From the NCBI GenBank assembly GCA_038049695.1, contig CP142456.1, positions 76,283,422-76,347,421 of the forward strand: 64,000 nt of DNA. The letters are read 5' to 3'. The stretch is from Cinnamomum chago (taxonomy: Eukaryota; Streptophyta; Magnoliopsida; Laurales; Lauraceae). Both the position numbers and the translations under genes were made by a program. Shown piece after piece: positions 46,131-58,373 of the stretch. Under the pieces are notes generated by a model. The model saw nothing but the letters and a program-made list of their open reading frames with translations, ran no database searches and was not told where the DNA came from. Numbering within the stretch: position 1 is the stretch's first letter; the number at the start of each line of letters is the position of its first letter.

Positions 46131-49100
46131 ATAAGGCCCTGATTTGGTGCAAATGTCTCTCATTGCCCTTCCGTGCGGATTCCATTATGGGGCCCACCAG
46201 GTGCGACGCTAATCATGAGTGAGGTGGAGAGTCAGAAGACCTTGATAGAACCTTTCATGTCTGCAAAATTTAAACTCCATTAGATCATCATAACCCCACC
46301 CCGTAATCTATGGCCCTGAAATGTAACGCGATTTCAAAATGCGTCATTTTTTAAGATTTTCAATCTAACGACGAGTAACAATTTAATAAGCAAAAGATTT
46401 GGGCTTGTGCTAACTCAATTGTAGAAAGAGGGGGAGGGGTGGGGCCGGAGATAGTGAGTGTAAAGGGGTTGGATTGGCTTTATGGATCACGTGCTTAAAA
46501 GGGGGGATCCGAATGATGTCTCGCATGAGAACTGCAGATGGAACATTATTTTCTTGTGGAGCCCATGTGATAAAATGCATTTGAAAATATATATATATAT
46601 ATAAGTTTTATGTATGAGCAAGGCTCTCCTAAGCTCAAGCTTAGGAAAAAAATTTCGTAAGCTTATGCTTGTGGGGCCCACCTTTGGTCCATCTAAATGG
46701 ATCAAACACATGACTTTCCTAAATTACACACGTCCACCAACTTTCGGTCATATCCGAATTTATTGGACCGTTGGATTGACTATGTGTCAATCAAAATGAA
46801 CCGTTGACCATTAAACTTTTGGGCCCATATGGAGATGATATAAATCGCATTTGATGCTGATTTTTTGTAGAGAGGAAGATCCAAGGGAGTCCTTGAAATC
46901 CCCCCCACCCCATCTCCATTTGGGTCCCCAAGTGGGCCCCACCACACACTTGAGCTTACCTTATCCTAAGCTTGAGCTTAGGAGAGCTGGCCCCTGTATG
47001 TATAATATACGCACACTACTGGCAATAATATTTGGGAGAAGAAATCAAGCTGAGCTCAAGTTTGGCTTCTCAATCTTTGGCTTGAGCTTGAGCCGAGCTC
47101 CTCTAACTTGTTATACCTAGGTGCAAGCTTGAGTTTGAGCCTGTTTAAGCTTGGCTTGCATCCTTTGCTTCTAGTTTTGAGGTTCAATTTGGGCCACCAT
47201 CTCCAATTTCTACTAATAAATGGGCAAGGTTCTGGTTGAGCTAATTCATGCTAGGTTGGCAGATTGCATACTAAGAATGGACTCAACACCAATCCCAACC
47301 CATCTTCCAATGGTCATTTTACCCGGGTTAAAAAAAAAAAAAAAAACCCAATTTGCTTATGTACTCATTGGTGTCAGCCCAAATCCTGAATTACAAGATC
47401 AAATTTGCGTAAGGCTGGCACATCAGGCTAGGAATCGACACCTCCTAACTAGCCTACCATGCCATTTTATAATACTTACAATTAGAAATCAGGTTTTTAA
47501 GAGAAAAAGAAATAAAAAAAATCCTCATAAGATTGAACTTTTTTTTAACATAGAGGGTATTTGTATCATTTGCCAAAAAAAAAAAAAGTTTGAGTAAATG
47601 AACTCCACTTTTATAAATTAACTAAGTGAAGGACTTAAAGATAATCCTCAAAACTATAGCGATTTTTGGGAATTAAGCCAAAAGGCGGAGAGCATAGAAC
47701 AAATTACTATATAAAGATGTACAAGATTCGGTTGTGGATCCATTGGACTTAAACACATTATTAACTAGGCCTAAACAATGGACCAAGACCCAGTTCACCC
47801 AATTACGATTCTAGCCCAAAATCCATGCCAGGGTTCATTGACAACCCTAATTGCAACATGCAAGTCATTTTCTAAGGCTATAAAATGGGCTTAATACCGC
47901 CCCAATCAGTCTGAGTCCGCATCTTCCCAAATCCAACAATGCTAAAGTCAAAATTGTTCATTGGAATGTACCAAGGTCAAGTAATGGTTGGAAGCCTATA
48001 TCGATACAAATTTAAATCACGGATTCAATCCTTATCGAACCAAGGTCCATTTTAGGTTGAGGTTACAATGGGCCCAACACTTTGTCAGGCCATTTCCAAC
48101 TTTTCCTCCACTATGTAGGAAAAAAAACTGGTGCTTGTGGCTTAACTGTTGAGTAAAGATGCATTTGCCACTTTTCCTCCCCTGAGAAAGGAGGAAAAGT
48201 AGCGCTTGTGCCTTTCCTACTGATTCATACGGCGGTAAAGAAGAATTTGCAACTTACGCTACACTACTTGCACTTTCACTCTTTGTGCAACAGAAAACCC
48301 CCCCTTTTTCTATTCACTTTTGGGCTGCCTTGAACCAGCCCTGTTTACATGTTTATACTAATAGAATTGGATTCATACGACAACTGTTGACGTGTAGTTT
48401 CATAGTTTTATACGTTAAAAAATAAAAACTTGTTACAAGAATTGATCTAGTAAAGGAAGGGCAGCAACTCCTCATTTGACCTCAATCCAACCCGAGGACT
48501 CCAGCTAGACCCTTTTTATTCCCGGGTGTGATTGTGTCATTCTATTGACAGTTCCAACCTAAATAAAAAACGGGTCAGGTTCAATTGGGCCTATACTTTT
48601 GAGCTGGCCCAACCCAAGCAACTCATTTCACTCCGCGACCGGCTGGTCTGACTCAAACACAACCTACTGATATGGGTTTGGGTTCCAATAGAGCATTTAT
48701 ATGTTAGTGGTTATTATTTATTAATCTTTTATCATCGTATGTGTTTTGACTAGCCCCGCAAGGGATCATTTGTTTGCACATATTTACACATGTAAATGAC
48801 GTGGTTACATCGATCATATTTGTTTGCCCTCAATAATGCACCGGCAAAACATGCCCGCGCTTAGCAATTGGGCAATATAATTTAAAATACTAAAAATAAT
48901 TTTACGTTTAAATAATACTAAGTCTAAAGTATAATGAGATGGAAAAAACTGCAATTAGAATTAAAACCCATCATAATAATTGGGAAGTATAGTTGGTTAA
49001 TTTTAAAATGAGATCACTTTAATTTCTTTGAAATTAGTTGAGCGTTTTACTGCATACATTCTTTTCGAATCAGAAGAATAAATCCTTAATAAAAAGTAAA

Positions 49101-49372
49101 ATTGATAAGAATACCACAAAATACAACATGAAAACAAATGTTTATAGACAATCTAATAATAAGAACGGCTTAGAAGAAACAAATAAACCAATGGAAACCC
49201 AACCACCAAAAAAATAAAAAATAAAAAGAAAAACCATAAATCCATGAAAACCCGTCGGCACGGAAACTAAAAAAGAATCCATCAAACTTTGAAGAAAAAT
49301 AAATCATGACTACGATAAAAGGGAAAAAAGAAAATTCATTAAACACCAAAAAATACATTAAATGTCCCATAT
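46131..49372. repeat. Array unit 2 (with MITE insertion)
   Basis: 3242 bp, of which 379 bp plus a 9-bp duplication are a MULE-type MITE at 46616-46994; without it the unit is 2854 bp. By eye it is almost identical to unit 3, so these two separated last. Confidence 0.9.
46616..46994. mobile_element. MULE-type MITE family M, copy 2, nested in array unit 2
   Basis: The 379-bp element starts GAGCAAGGCTCTCCTAAGC and ends with the inverse of GGGGCCAGCTCTCC. Flanking 9-mers are TTTATGTAT (46607-46615) and TGTATGTAT (46995-47003), one mismatch. Units 1 and 3 keep the uninterrupted site (TTTTATGTATAATATAC near 43733 and 49847), proving insertion at this point after the units had separated. Confidence 0.93.
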
Positions 49373-51785
49373 ATAAGGCCCTGATTTGGTGCAAATGTCT
49401 CTCATTGACCTTCCGTGCGGATTCCATTATGGGGCCCACCAGGTGCGACGCTAATCATGAGTGAGTGGAGAGTCAGAAGACCTTGATAGAACCTTTCATG
49501 TCTGCAAAATTTAAACTCCATTAGATCATCATAACCCCACCCCGTAATCTATGGCCCTGAAATGTAACGCGATTTCAAAATGCGTCATTTTTTAAGATTT
49601 TCAATCTAACGACGAGTAACAATTTAATAAGCAAAAGATTTGGGCTTGTGCTAACTCAATTGTAGAAAGAGGGGGAGGGGTGGGGCCGGAGATAGTGAGT
49701 GTAAAGGGGTTGGATTGGCTTTATGGATCACGTGCTTAAAAGGGGGGATCCGAATGATGTCTCGCATGAGAACTGCAGATGGAACATTATTTTCTTGTGG
49801 AGCCCATGCGATAAAATGCATTTGAAAAAAAAAAATATATATAAGTTTTATGTATAATATACGCACACTACTGGCAATAATATTTGGGAGAAGAAATCAA
49901 GCTGAGCTCAAGTTTGGCTTCTCAATCTTTGGCTTGAGCTTGAGCCGAGCTCCTCTAACTTCTTATACCTAGGTGCAAGCTTGAGTTTGAGCCTGTTTAA
50001 GCTTGGCTTGCATCCTTTGCTTCTAGTTTTGAGGTTCAATTTGGGCCACCATCTCCAATTTCTACTAATAAATGGGCAAGGTTCTAGTTGAGCTAATTCA
50101 TGCTAGGTTGGCAGATTGCATACTAAGAATGGACTCAACACCAATCCCAACCCATCTTCCAATGGTCATTCTACCCGGGTTAAAAAAAAAAAAAAACCCA
50201 ATTTGCTTATGTACTCATTGGTGTCAGCCCAAATCCTGAATTACAAGATCAAATTTGCGTAAGGCTGGCACATCAGGCTAGGAATCGACACCTCCTAACT
50301 AGCCTACCATGCCATTTTATAATACTTACAATTAGAAATCAGGTTTTTAAGAGAAAAAGAAATAAAAAAATCCTCATAAGATTGAACTTTTTTTAACATA
50401 GAGGGTATTTGTATCATTTGCCAAAAAAAAGGTTTGAGTAAAAGAACTCCACTTTTATAAATTAAACAAGTGAAGGACTTAAAGATAATCCTCAAAACTG
50501 TGGCGATTTTTGGGAATTAAGCCAAAAGGCGGAGAGCATAGAACAAATCACTATATAAAGATGTACAAGATTCGGTTGTGGATCCATTGGACTTAAACAC
50601 ATTATTAACTAGGCCTAAACAATGGACCAAGACCCAGTTCACCCAATTACGATTCTAGCCCAAAATCCATGCCAGGGTTCATTGACAACCCTAATTGCAA
50701 CATGCAAGTCATTTTCCAGGGCTATGAATGGGCTTCAACCCGCCCCAATCAGTTTGAGTCCACATCTTCCCAAATCCAACAATGCTAAAGTCAACACTGT
50801 TCATTGGTGTGTACCAAGGCCAAGTAATGGTTGGAAGCCTATATCAATACAAATTTAAAGCACGGATTCAATCCTTATCGAACCAAGGTCCATTTTAGGT
50901 TGAGGTTACAATGGGCCCAACACTTTGTCAGGCCATTTCCAGCTTTTCCTCCACTATGTAGGAAGCAAAACTGGTGCTTGCAGCTTAACCGTTGAGTAAA
51001 GATGCATTTGCCACTTTTCCTCCTCTGAGAGAGGAGGAAAAGTAGCGCTTGTGCCTTTCCTCCTGATTCATACGGCGGTAAAGAAGAATTTGCAACTTAA
51101 CCTGCACTACTTACACTTTCACTCTTTGTGCAACGAAAAAACCCCCCTTTTTTCTTTTCACTTTTGGGCTGCCTTGAACCAGCCCTGTTTACATGTTTAT
51201 ACTAATAAAATTGGATTCATAAAATTACGACAACTGTTGACGTGTAGTTTCATAGTTTTATACGTTAAAAAATAAAAACTTGTTACAAGAATTGATCTAG
51301 TAAAGGAAGGGTAGCAACTCCTCATTTGACCTCAATCCAACCCAAGGACTCCAGCTAGACCCTTTTTATTCCCGGGTGTGATTGTGTCATTCTATTGACA
51401 GTTCCAACTTGAATAAAAAACGGGTCAGGTTCAGTTGGGCCTAGGCTTTTGAGCTGGCCCAACCCAAACAACTCATTTCACTCCGCGACTGGCCGGTCCG
51501 ACTCAAACACAATCTGCTAATCGAAATGGGTTTGGGTTCCTCCTAACTTCTGGTAATCGAAATGGGTTTGCCCTCATTAATGCACCGGCAAAACATGCCC
51601 GCGCTTAGCAATTGGGCAATATAATTTAAAATACTAAAAAGAATTTTACGTTTAAATAATACTTAGTCTAAAACTGCAACTAGAATTAAAACCCGTCATA
51701 ATAATTGAGAAGTATAGTTGGTTAATTTTAAAATGAGATCACTTTAATTTCTTTGAAATTAGTTGAGCATTTTACTTCATACATT

Positions 51786-54204
51786 CACTACTAGAAAAAA
51801 GGGTTTTTATATCGGCTAAAAACCGATATAAAAGACCTATTATATCGGTTTTTCAGTAAACTTCAAACCGATATAAGTACCCCCGATATAATAGATAATT
51901 ATAACCGATATAATATGTGTATTATTTCATATCGGTTTTTGGACAACTGATGTCTTTTAAACCTGAAATTATAACACATATTACTGTAAAACCGATATAA
52001 AAAAAGTGAAACCGATATAAAAAATATTTATAATATCGGTTTTTTGGGATTGTATTATATCGTTTGTTCTGTAACCGATTTAATATTATATATGTATTTT
52101 TTTTTTTATAAATAGTCCTTCTAGAAAGGGTCAGGTGACCTTACGGTGCAAAGGGCGGCTAGCCGCCAGACCCACGGTCAGCTTTCCAGTAAGCATTTTT
52201 TTTCAGAATGATTTTCTGTGCTTCCTGCGGCTAACCGCCAGTGCACCTACGGCTAGCCCCCAACTTTTCCTGCGGCTAGCCGTGAGCCATCCTGATTTGA
52301 ATGGCAGAATTTGTCTCCAGTAGAAAATTCATAACTTCCTCTTCTGAACTCAAAATAACATGATTCTTGATCCAAATGAAGGATTTATCAGAGGGCTACA
52401 ACTTTCATGTTTTGAGATTTAACCCAGATTGAATGAAAAGTAGTGTAAAATCACCTTGAAGCTGACTGGTCACAGAAAAACAGCAACCTGAGTGAAGCAG
52501 AGTTATCTCCAGTAGAAAATTCATAACTTCCTCTTCTGAACTCCAAACAACATGATTCTTGATCAAAATGAAATATTTATCAGAGGGCTACAACTTTCAT
52601 GTTTTGAGATTTAACCCAGATTGAATGGAAAGTAGTTTAAAATCACCTTGAAGCTGACTGGTCACAGAAAAACAGCAACCTGAGTGAAGCAGAGTTGTCT
52701 CCAGTAGAAAATTCATAACTTCCTCTTCTGAACTCTAAACAACATGATTCTTGATCCAAATGAAATATTTATCAGAGGTCTACAACTTTCATGTTTTGAG
52801 ATTTAACCCATATTGAATGAAAAGTAGTGTAAACTCACCTTGAAGCTGACTGGTCACAGAAAAACAGCAACCTGAGTGAAGCAGAGTTGTCTCCAGTAGA
52901 AAATTCATAACTTCCTATTCTGAACTCCAAACAACATGATTCTTGATCCAAATGAAAGATTTATCAGAGGGCTACAACTTTCATGTTTTGAGATTTAACC
53001 CAAATTAAATGGAAAGTAGTGTAAAATCACCTTCAACTTCTGGAGGCTAGCCTTCAACTTGGAGGCGGCTAGCCGTCAACTTGGAGGCGGCTAGCCGAAA
53101 CAGCAGGGAAAAAACAACATTGTGAAGAAACGCAGCAGGGAAAAAAAATAGCAGAAACACAGCAGGGAAATAAAAACAACAGGGAAAAAAAATACAGAAC
53201 ATCAGCAAGAAAAACAGCAGCAAAGATCGTGAGAAAACAGAACAAAAAAAAACAGAGAGAGAGAGAGAGAACAGAAATCAGTAGCAGCAGAAGAAAAGGG
53301 AAAGAAAGAAACGAAACAAAAAGAAAGGAAAGAACGTGATGTACCTGGCACCTGCACAGCGCCGGAAGAGCAGCTTCTTCCTCTTCGTCGTCGTCGTCTT
53401 CTTCTTCTCCGAAGAACGAGAGTGAGCGAGAGAGACAGGGAGAGCAGAGAGAGAGAGTAGAGAAAGCGAGAGTGAAAGAAGAGCAGAGAGAGCGAGAGTG
53501 AGAGGAAAGGGGTTTTTGGAGGGAGAGAAGTGCTGGGAAGAGAGGCGAGAGTGAGGAGAGAAGAGAGCGAGAGTGAGAGGAAAGAAGGAATGATGGAGAA
53601 AGAAAGAGAAGGGAGGGAAGGAAAAAAAAAGAGGGAAAGAAAAAAAAAAGAGGGAAAGAAGGAGTGAGCCCGCGCGGGGGATTAAGGGATTTGAGGTATA
53701 TAATATCGGTTTCATAATAACCGATATAAAATATTATATATAACTGGCGGTTAGCCGCAGGTGCACTGGCGGTTATCCGCATGTGCACTTGCGGTTAGCC
53801 GCATGTGCACAGGCGGTTAGCCACAGGACGTCCTGAAAAGGGAGGGAAGAAGGAAAAATAAAAAGGAGGGAAAGAACCGATATAAAATATGTATATATAA
53901 TATCCGTTCCATAATAACCGATATAAAATATGTTATATGTATACAACCGATATAAAATATTTGTCTATAATATCAATAACCGATATAAAATATTGAAATT
54001 AATATCACATATTTTCCTAACCGATATTATATATAGAGATTATTATGTCGGTTCCAGTGTAACCGATATAAAAAACAATTGACCGATATAAAAAAATATT
54101 AACCGATATAAAATACCTTGACTGAAGATATTATATCGGTTATATGAAAAACCGATATAGGGCAGTTTTTGCAACCGATATAAAAGCCATTTTTTCTAGT
54201 AGTG
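51786..54204. mobile_element. Non-autonomous CACTA (En/Spm-like) transposon, 2419 bp
   Basis: The terminal inverted repeats begin CACTACTAGAAAAAA and match for 30 bp with two mismatches. The target duplication is ATT (51783-51785 and 54205-54207). The other array units keep the empty site (CATACATTCTTTTCG, for example near 45807). More than 20 copies of ACCGATATA in both orientations fill the two subterminal zones (51810-52080 and 53700-54190), as expected of CACTA transposase-binding repeats. The interior holds CGGCTAGCCG-type palindromes, a 192-bp tandem repeat and a purine-rich block. No transposase gene is present, so it would depend on a partner. Confidence 0.96.
52314..53033. repeat. 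192-bp tandem repeat inside the CACTA element, 3.75 copies
   Basis: Copies start with TCTCCAGTAGAAAATTCAT at 52314, 52506, 52698 and 52890, at an exact 192-bp spacing. They share TTTCATGTTTTGAGATTTAA and differ at only a few positions each. The last copy ends at about 53033, where GCGGCTAGCCG palindromes begin. High similarity between copies suggests recent amplification or homogenisation. Confidence 0.95.
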
Positions 54205-54289
54205 ATTCTTTTCGAATCAGAAGAATAAATCCTTAATAAAAAAGTAAAATTGATAAGAATACCACAAAATACAACATGAAAACAAATGT

Positions 54290-56194
54290 AATCAAAAGAT
54301 TGAACTTTTTTTTAACATAGAGGGTATTTGTATCATTTGCCAAAAGAAGTTTGAGTAAAAGAACTCTACTTTTATAAATTAAACAAGTGAAGGACTTAAA
54401 GATAATCATCAAAACTATGGCGATTTTTGGGAATTAAGCCAAAAGGTGGAGAGCATAGAATAAACTTATGTATAAAGATGTACAAGGTTCGGTTGTGGAT
54501 CCATTGGACTTAAACACGTTGTTAACTAGGCCTAAACAATGGACCAAGACCCAGTTGACCCAATTACGAGTCTGGCCCAAAATCCATCCCAGGTCACCAG
54601 GGTTCATTGACAGCCCTAGTTGCAACTTGCAAGTCATTTTCTAGGGCTATGAAGGGGCTTAATCCCGTCCCAATCAGTCTGAGTCCACATCTTCCCAAAT
54701 CCAACAATGCTAAAGTCAAAATTGTTAATTGGAATGTACCAAGGTCAAGTAATGGTTGGAAGCCTATATCAATACAAATTTAAAGCATGGATTCAACCGT
54801 TATCGAACCAGGGTCCGTTTTAGGTTGAGGTTACGATGGGCCCAACACTTTGTCAGGCCATTTGCAGCTTTTCCTCCACTATGTAGGAAGCAAAACCTGC
54901 GCTTGAGGCTTTACCGCTGATTATTACATGGTAAAGATGCATTTGCCACTTTTCCTCCTCTCATAGAGGAGGAAAAGTAGCGCTTGAGGCTTTACCACTT
55001 ATTCATACGGTGGTAAAGAGGCATTTGCAATTTTTCCTCCCCTAAGAGTGGAGGAAAAGCTCACTTGCACGTTCACACTTTGTGCAACAGTAAAACCCCC
55101 TTTTTTCTATTCACTTTTTGGCTGCCTTGAACCAGCCCTGTTTACAAGTTTATACTAATAGAATTGGATTCATAAAATTACGACAACTGTTGATGTGTAG
55201 TTTCATAGTTTTATATGTTAAAAAATAAAAAACTTGTTACAAGAATTGATCTAGTAAAGGAAGGGTAGCAACTCCCCATTTGACCTCAATCCAACCCGAG
55301 GACTCCAGCTAGACCCTTTTTATTCCCGGGTGTGATTGTGTCATTCTATTGACAGTTCCAACCTGAATAAAAAATGGGTTAGGTTCAGTTGGGTCTATAC
55401 TTTTGTGCTGGCCCAACCCAAGCAACTCATTTCACTCCGCGGTCTGCCAGTCTGACTCAAACCCAACCTGCTGATTTGGGTTTGGGTTCCTCCTAACTTC
55501 TAGTTAGGTTTTAGTAGAGCATTTATATGCTAGTGGTTATTATTTATTAATCTTTTATCATCGTATGTTTTGACTAGACCCGCAAGGGATCATGTTTGCA
55601 CATATTTACACATGTAAATGATGTGGTTACATCGATCATATTTCTTTGCCCTCATTAATGCACCGACAAAACATGCCAGCGCTTAGCAAGGGCAATATAA
55701 TTTAAAATACAAAAAAGAATTTTACGTTTAAATAATACTTAGTCTAAATTATAATGAGATGGTAAAAACTACAATTAGAATTAAAACCAATCATAATAAT
55801 TGGGAAGTATAGTTGGTTAATTTTAAAATGAGATCACTTCAATTTGTTTGAAATTTGTTCAGCATTTTACTTCATACATTCTTTTCGCATCAAAAGAATA
55901 AATCCTTAATAAAAAAGTAAAATTCATAAAAATACCACAAAATGAAACATGAAAACAAATGTCAATAGACAATCTAATAATAACAACGGCTTAGAAGAAA
56001 CAAATAAACCAATGGAAACCCAACAACTAAAAAAATAAAAAAAGAAAAAGAAAAACCATAAATCCATGAAAACCCGTCGGCATGGAAATTTAAAAAGAAT
56101 CCATCAAACTTTGAAGAAAAATAAATTATGACTATGATAAAAGGGAAAAAAGAAAATTCATTAAACACCAAAAAATACATTAAATGTCCCATAT
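54290..56194. repeat. Array unit 4 (B part only)
   Basis: It starts at the A/B boundary (AAAAGATTGAACTTTTTTTTAAC) and continues to the end of B. It is more diverged from units 2 and 3 than they are from each other. The Helitron-like hairpin is at about 55672-55695 with the terminal word changed to CCGA. Confidence 0.88.
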
Positions 56195-57209
56195 ATAAGG
56201 CCCCGATTTGGGGAAAATGTCTCTCATTGACCATCCGTGCGGATTCCATTATGGGGCCCACAAGGTGCGACGCTAATCATGAGAGAGGTGGAGAGTCAAA
56301 AGATCCTGATAGAACCTTATATGTCTGCAAAATTTAAACTCCATTAGATAATCATAACCCCACCTCATAATCTATGGCCCTGAAATGTAACGCAATTTCA
56401 GAATGCGTCATTTTTTTAGATTTTCAATCTAACGATGAGTAACAATTTAATAAGCAAAAGATTTGGGCTTGTGCTAACTCAATTGTAGAAAGAGGGGGAG
56501 GGGTGGGGGCGGGGATAGTGAGTGGAAGGGGGTTGGATTGGCTTTATGGATCCCACATGCTTAGAAAAGGGGATCTGAATGATGTCTCGCATGAGAACTG
56601 CAGATGGAACATTATTTTCATGTGGAGCCCATGTGATACAATGCATTTGAAAAAATATATATAAGTTTTATGTATAATATACGCACACTACTGACAATAA
56701 TATTTGGGAGAAGAAATCAAGCTGAGCTGAAGTTTGTCTTCTCAAGCTTTGGCTTGAGCTTGAGCCGAGCTCCTCTAACTTCTTATACCTAGGTACAAGC
56801 TTGAGTTTGAGCCTGATCAGGCTTGACTTGCATCCTTTGCTTCTAGTTTTGAGGTTCAATTTGGGCCAACATCTCCAATTTCTTCTAATAAATGGGCAAG
56901 GTTCTGGTTAAGCTAATTCATCCTGGGTTGGCAGATTGCATACTAAGAATGGACTCAACACCAATCCCAACCCATCTTCCAATAGTCATTCTACCCGAGT
57001 TAAAAAAAAAAAAAAAAACACCCAATTTGCTTATGTACTCATTGGTGTCAGCCCAAATCCTGAATTACAGGATCAACTTTAGGTCAGGCTGGCAATCAGG
57101 CTAGGAATTGACACCTCCTAACTAGCCTACCAAGCCATTTTATTATACGTACAATTAGAAATCAGGTTTTTAAGAGAAAAAGAATTTAAAAAATCCTCAA
57201 AAGATTGAA
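56195..57209. repeat. Array unit 5 (A part only)
   Basis: Complete A segment; similarity stops after AAAAGATTGAACTTTT. What follows (57210 on) contains ACATCCCTTGTT twice and is unrelated to B. Confidence 0.88.
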
Positions 57210-57986
57210 CTTTTATGAGAATGACATCCCTTGTTTTTTAACAATTCTCAGAATGACATCCCTTGTTCACGATTGAACTTAACATTTTATCAAACAAAGG
57301 ATTGACAAAAAGACATACCGAGAATGATTTTTTTACAATGAATCTGGCATGGATATATGGAATCAAACCTAATGTCACTGCAAGATACGCGCATAAATAG
57401 GTACACAATACGAAGACAACAGGAGATTGCCTATTGTCACTCCGATAAAAGAAAGAAGACTAGGGTTTTGGAGATTGCCTGGTGGATTGAATCAAAACCC
57501 TACAATTCCAATTGCTGCAGTAACTGATTAGACTTGCATCGTATTTGTATAAAAAAATTGGATGCAAACAACAGTAGAGGCAAATTTGTAATAAGAGACC
57601 CTTTAGTGAGTTTTCACTTGCCATTTCTGAATTTGCAATAAGAGATCCTTTAGCGTGCTTCCACCTGCCATTTCTGAAATTACTTTAATAACCTGCACGG
57701 TCTAATGAAGTCCCAGAAATCATATTCAAGCGAAGATCAGGAACATGCTGCACATCTTTCAGCATTGTGCAACTAACATCGGTTTGAATGGAGACATTGC
57801 CGATGCCAATAATATTTGAATGACTCATGTTGCCCATCTTCACAGTACCCGATCCAACTATTAAGCTATCTTGGCTCGACTTCTCTCAAGCTTGCCTCAA
57901 GTGCAAATCAAGTTGATCTCAAAGTTTGCTCAATAAGTTTACAAGCCTAGCTCAAGATGGATTCTATTTGGTTTTGACCTAAGCTT
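57210..57986. other. Intergenic, right flank of the array
   Basis: No gene was recognised. GAGAATGACATCCCTTG / CAGAATGACATCCCTTG repeats about 40 bp apart at 57213 and 57250. Confidence 0.5.
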
Positions 57987-58373
57987 GATCAAGGCTCCTC
58001 TAAGCTCAAGCTTAGGATAAAATCTTGTAAGCTAATACTTGTGAGGCCAACCTTTGGTCAATCCAAATGGACCAAACACATGACCCCTCTAAATTGCATA
58101 TGTCCACCAACTTTCGGTCAGATCCGAATTTACTGGACCGTTGAATCGACTATGTATCGATCCGAATGGACTATTGACCATTAAACTTTTGGGCCCATAT
58201 GGAGATGATATAAATCACGATTGGGGTTGATTTTTTGCAGAGATGAATATCTCAGGGAGTCCTTCAAATCCCCCCCCCCCCCCCCCCCCCCTCCCCCACC
58301 CGCCCGCCATCCCCATGTGAGTCTCTAGGTGGGCTTACCTTATCCTAAGCTTGAGCTTAAGAGAGTTGGCCTC
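57987..58373. mobile_element. MULE-type MITE family M, copy 3 (degenerate)
   Basis: It shares with the copies at 18666 and 46616 the left TIR (CTAAGCTCAAGCTTAGG), the middle (CCACCAACTTTCGGTCAGATC), a poly-C run at about 58270-58290, and the right TIR (CTAAGCTTGAGCTTA). Both extreme ends have decayed, and the right edge merges into a (CT)n microsatellite. No target duplication is visible. Confidence 0.8.

Larger units (their letters stand above)
49373..54290. repeat. Array unit 3 (with CACTA insertion, truncated at the right)
   Basis: It follows units 1 and 2 closely to 51785, is interrupted by the CACTA element, resumes at 54205 and stops at about 54290 (after AAAACAAATG), where it joins the A/B boundary of the next unit. 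The last 0.24 kb of B and a whole A segment, about 1.25 kb in all, are missing. It also lacks about 0.2 kb around 51555 that units 1 and 2 have. Confidence 0.9.
43262..57209. repeat. Tandem array of a ~2.86-kb unit, five copies or part-copies
   Basis: Units start with ATAAGGCCC at 43262, 46131, 49373 and 56195. Call the first ~1.02 kb of each unit A (up to about AAGATTGAACTTTT) and the remaining ~1.85 kb B. The order is A-B, A(MITE)-B, A-B(CACTA, cut short), B, A, so the array begins and ends with A. Units 2 and 3 look nearly identical; units 1, 4 and 5 are more diverged. No long coding frame is shared. Each B carries a Helitron-like hairpin. The array could have grown by unequal crossing-over between A segments. 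Confidence 0.93.

Noticed and set aside
45928-46197. 89-residue Phe-rich frame repeated in array units 1/2, 2/3 and 4
   Set aside because: Its recurrence is explained by the array itself; composition is AT-driven and the unit-4 version diverges without sign of protein constraint.
47220-47597. Frame beginning MGKVLVELIHARLADCIL repeated in four array units
   Set aside because: It runs into a poly-A-encoded Lys tract whose length varies between units and shifts the frame; no family resemblance.
53069-53788. 239-residue minus-strand frame, the longest in the window
   Set aside because: It is Ser/Leu/Phe/Pro low complexity produced by a purine-rich tract inside the CACTA element; no domain is visible and it runs through non-coding palindromes.
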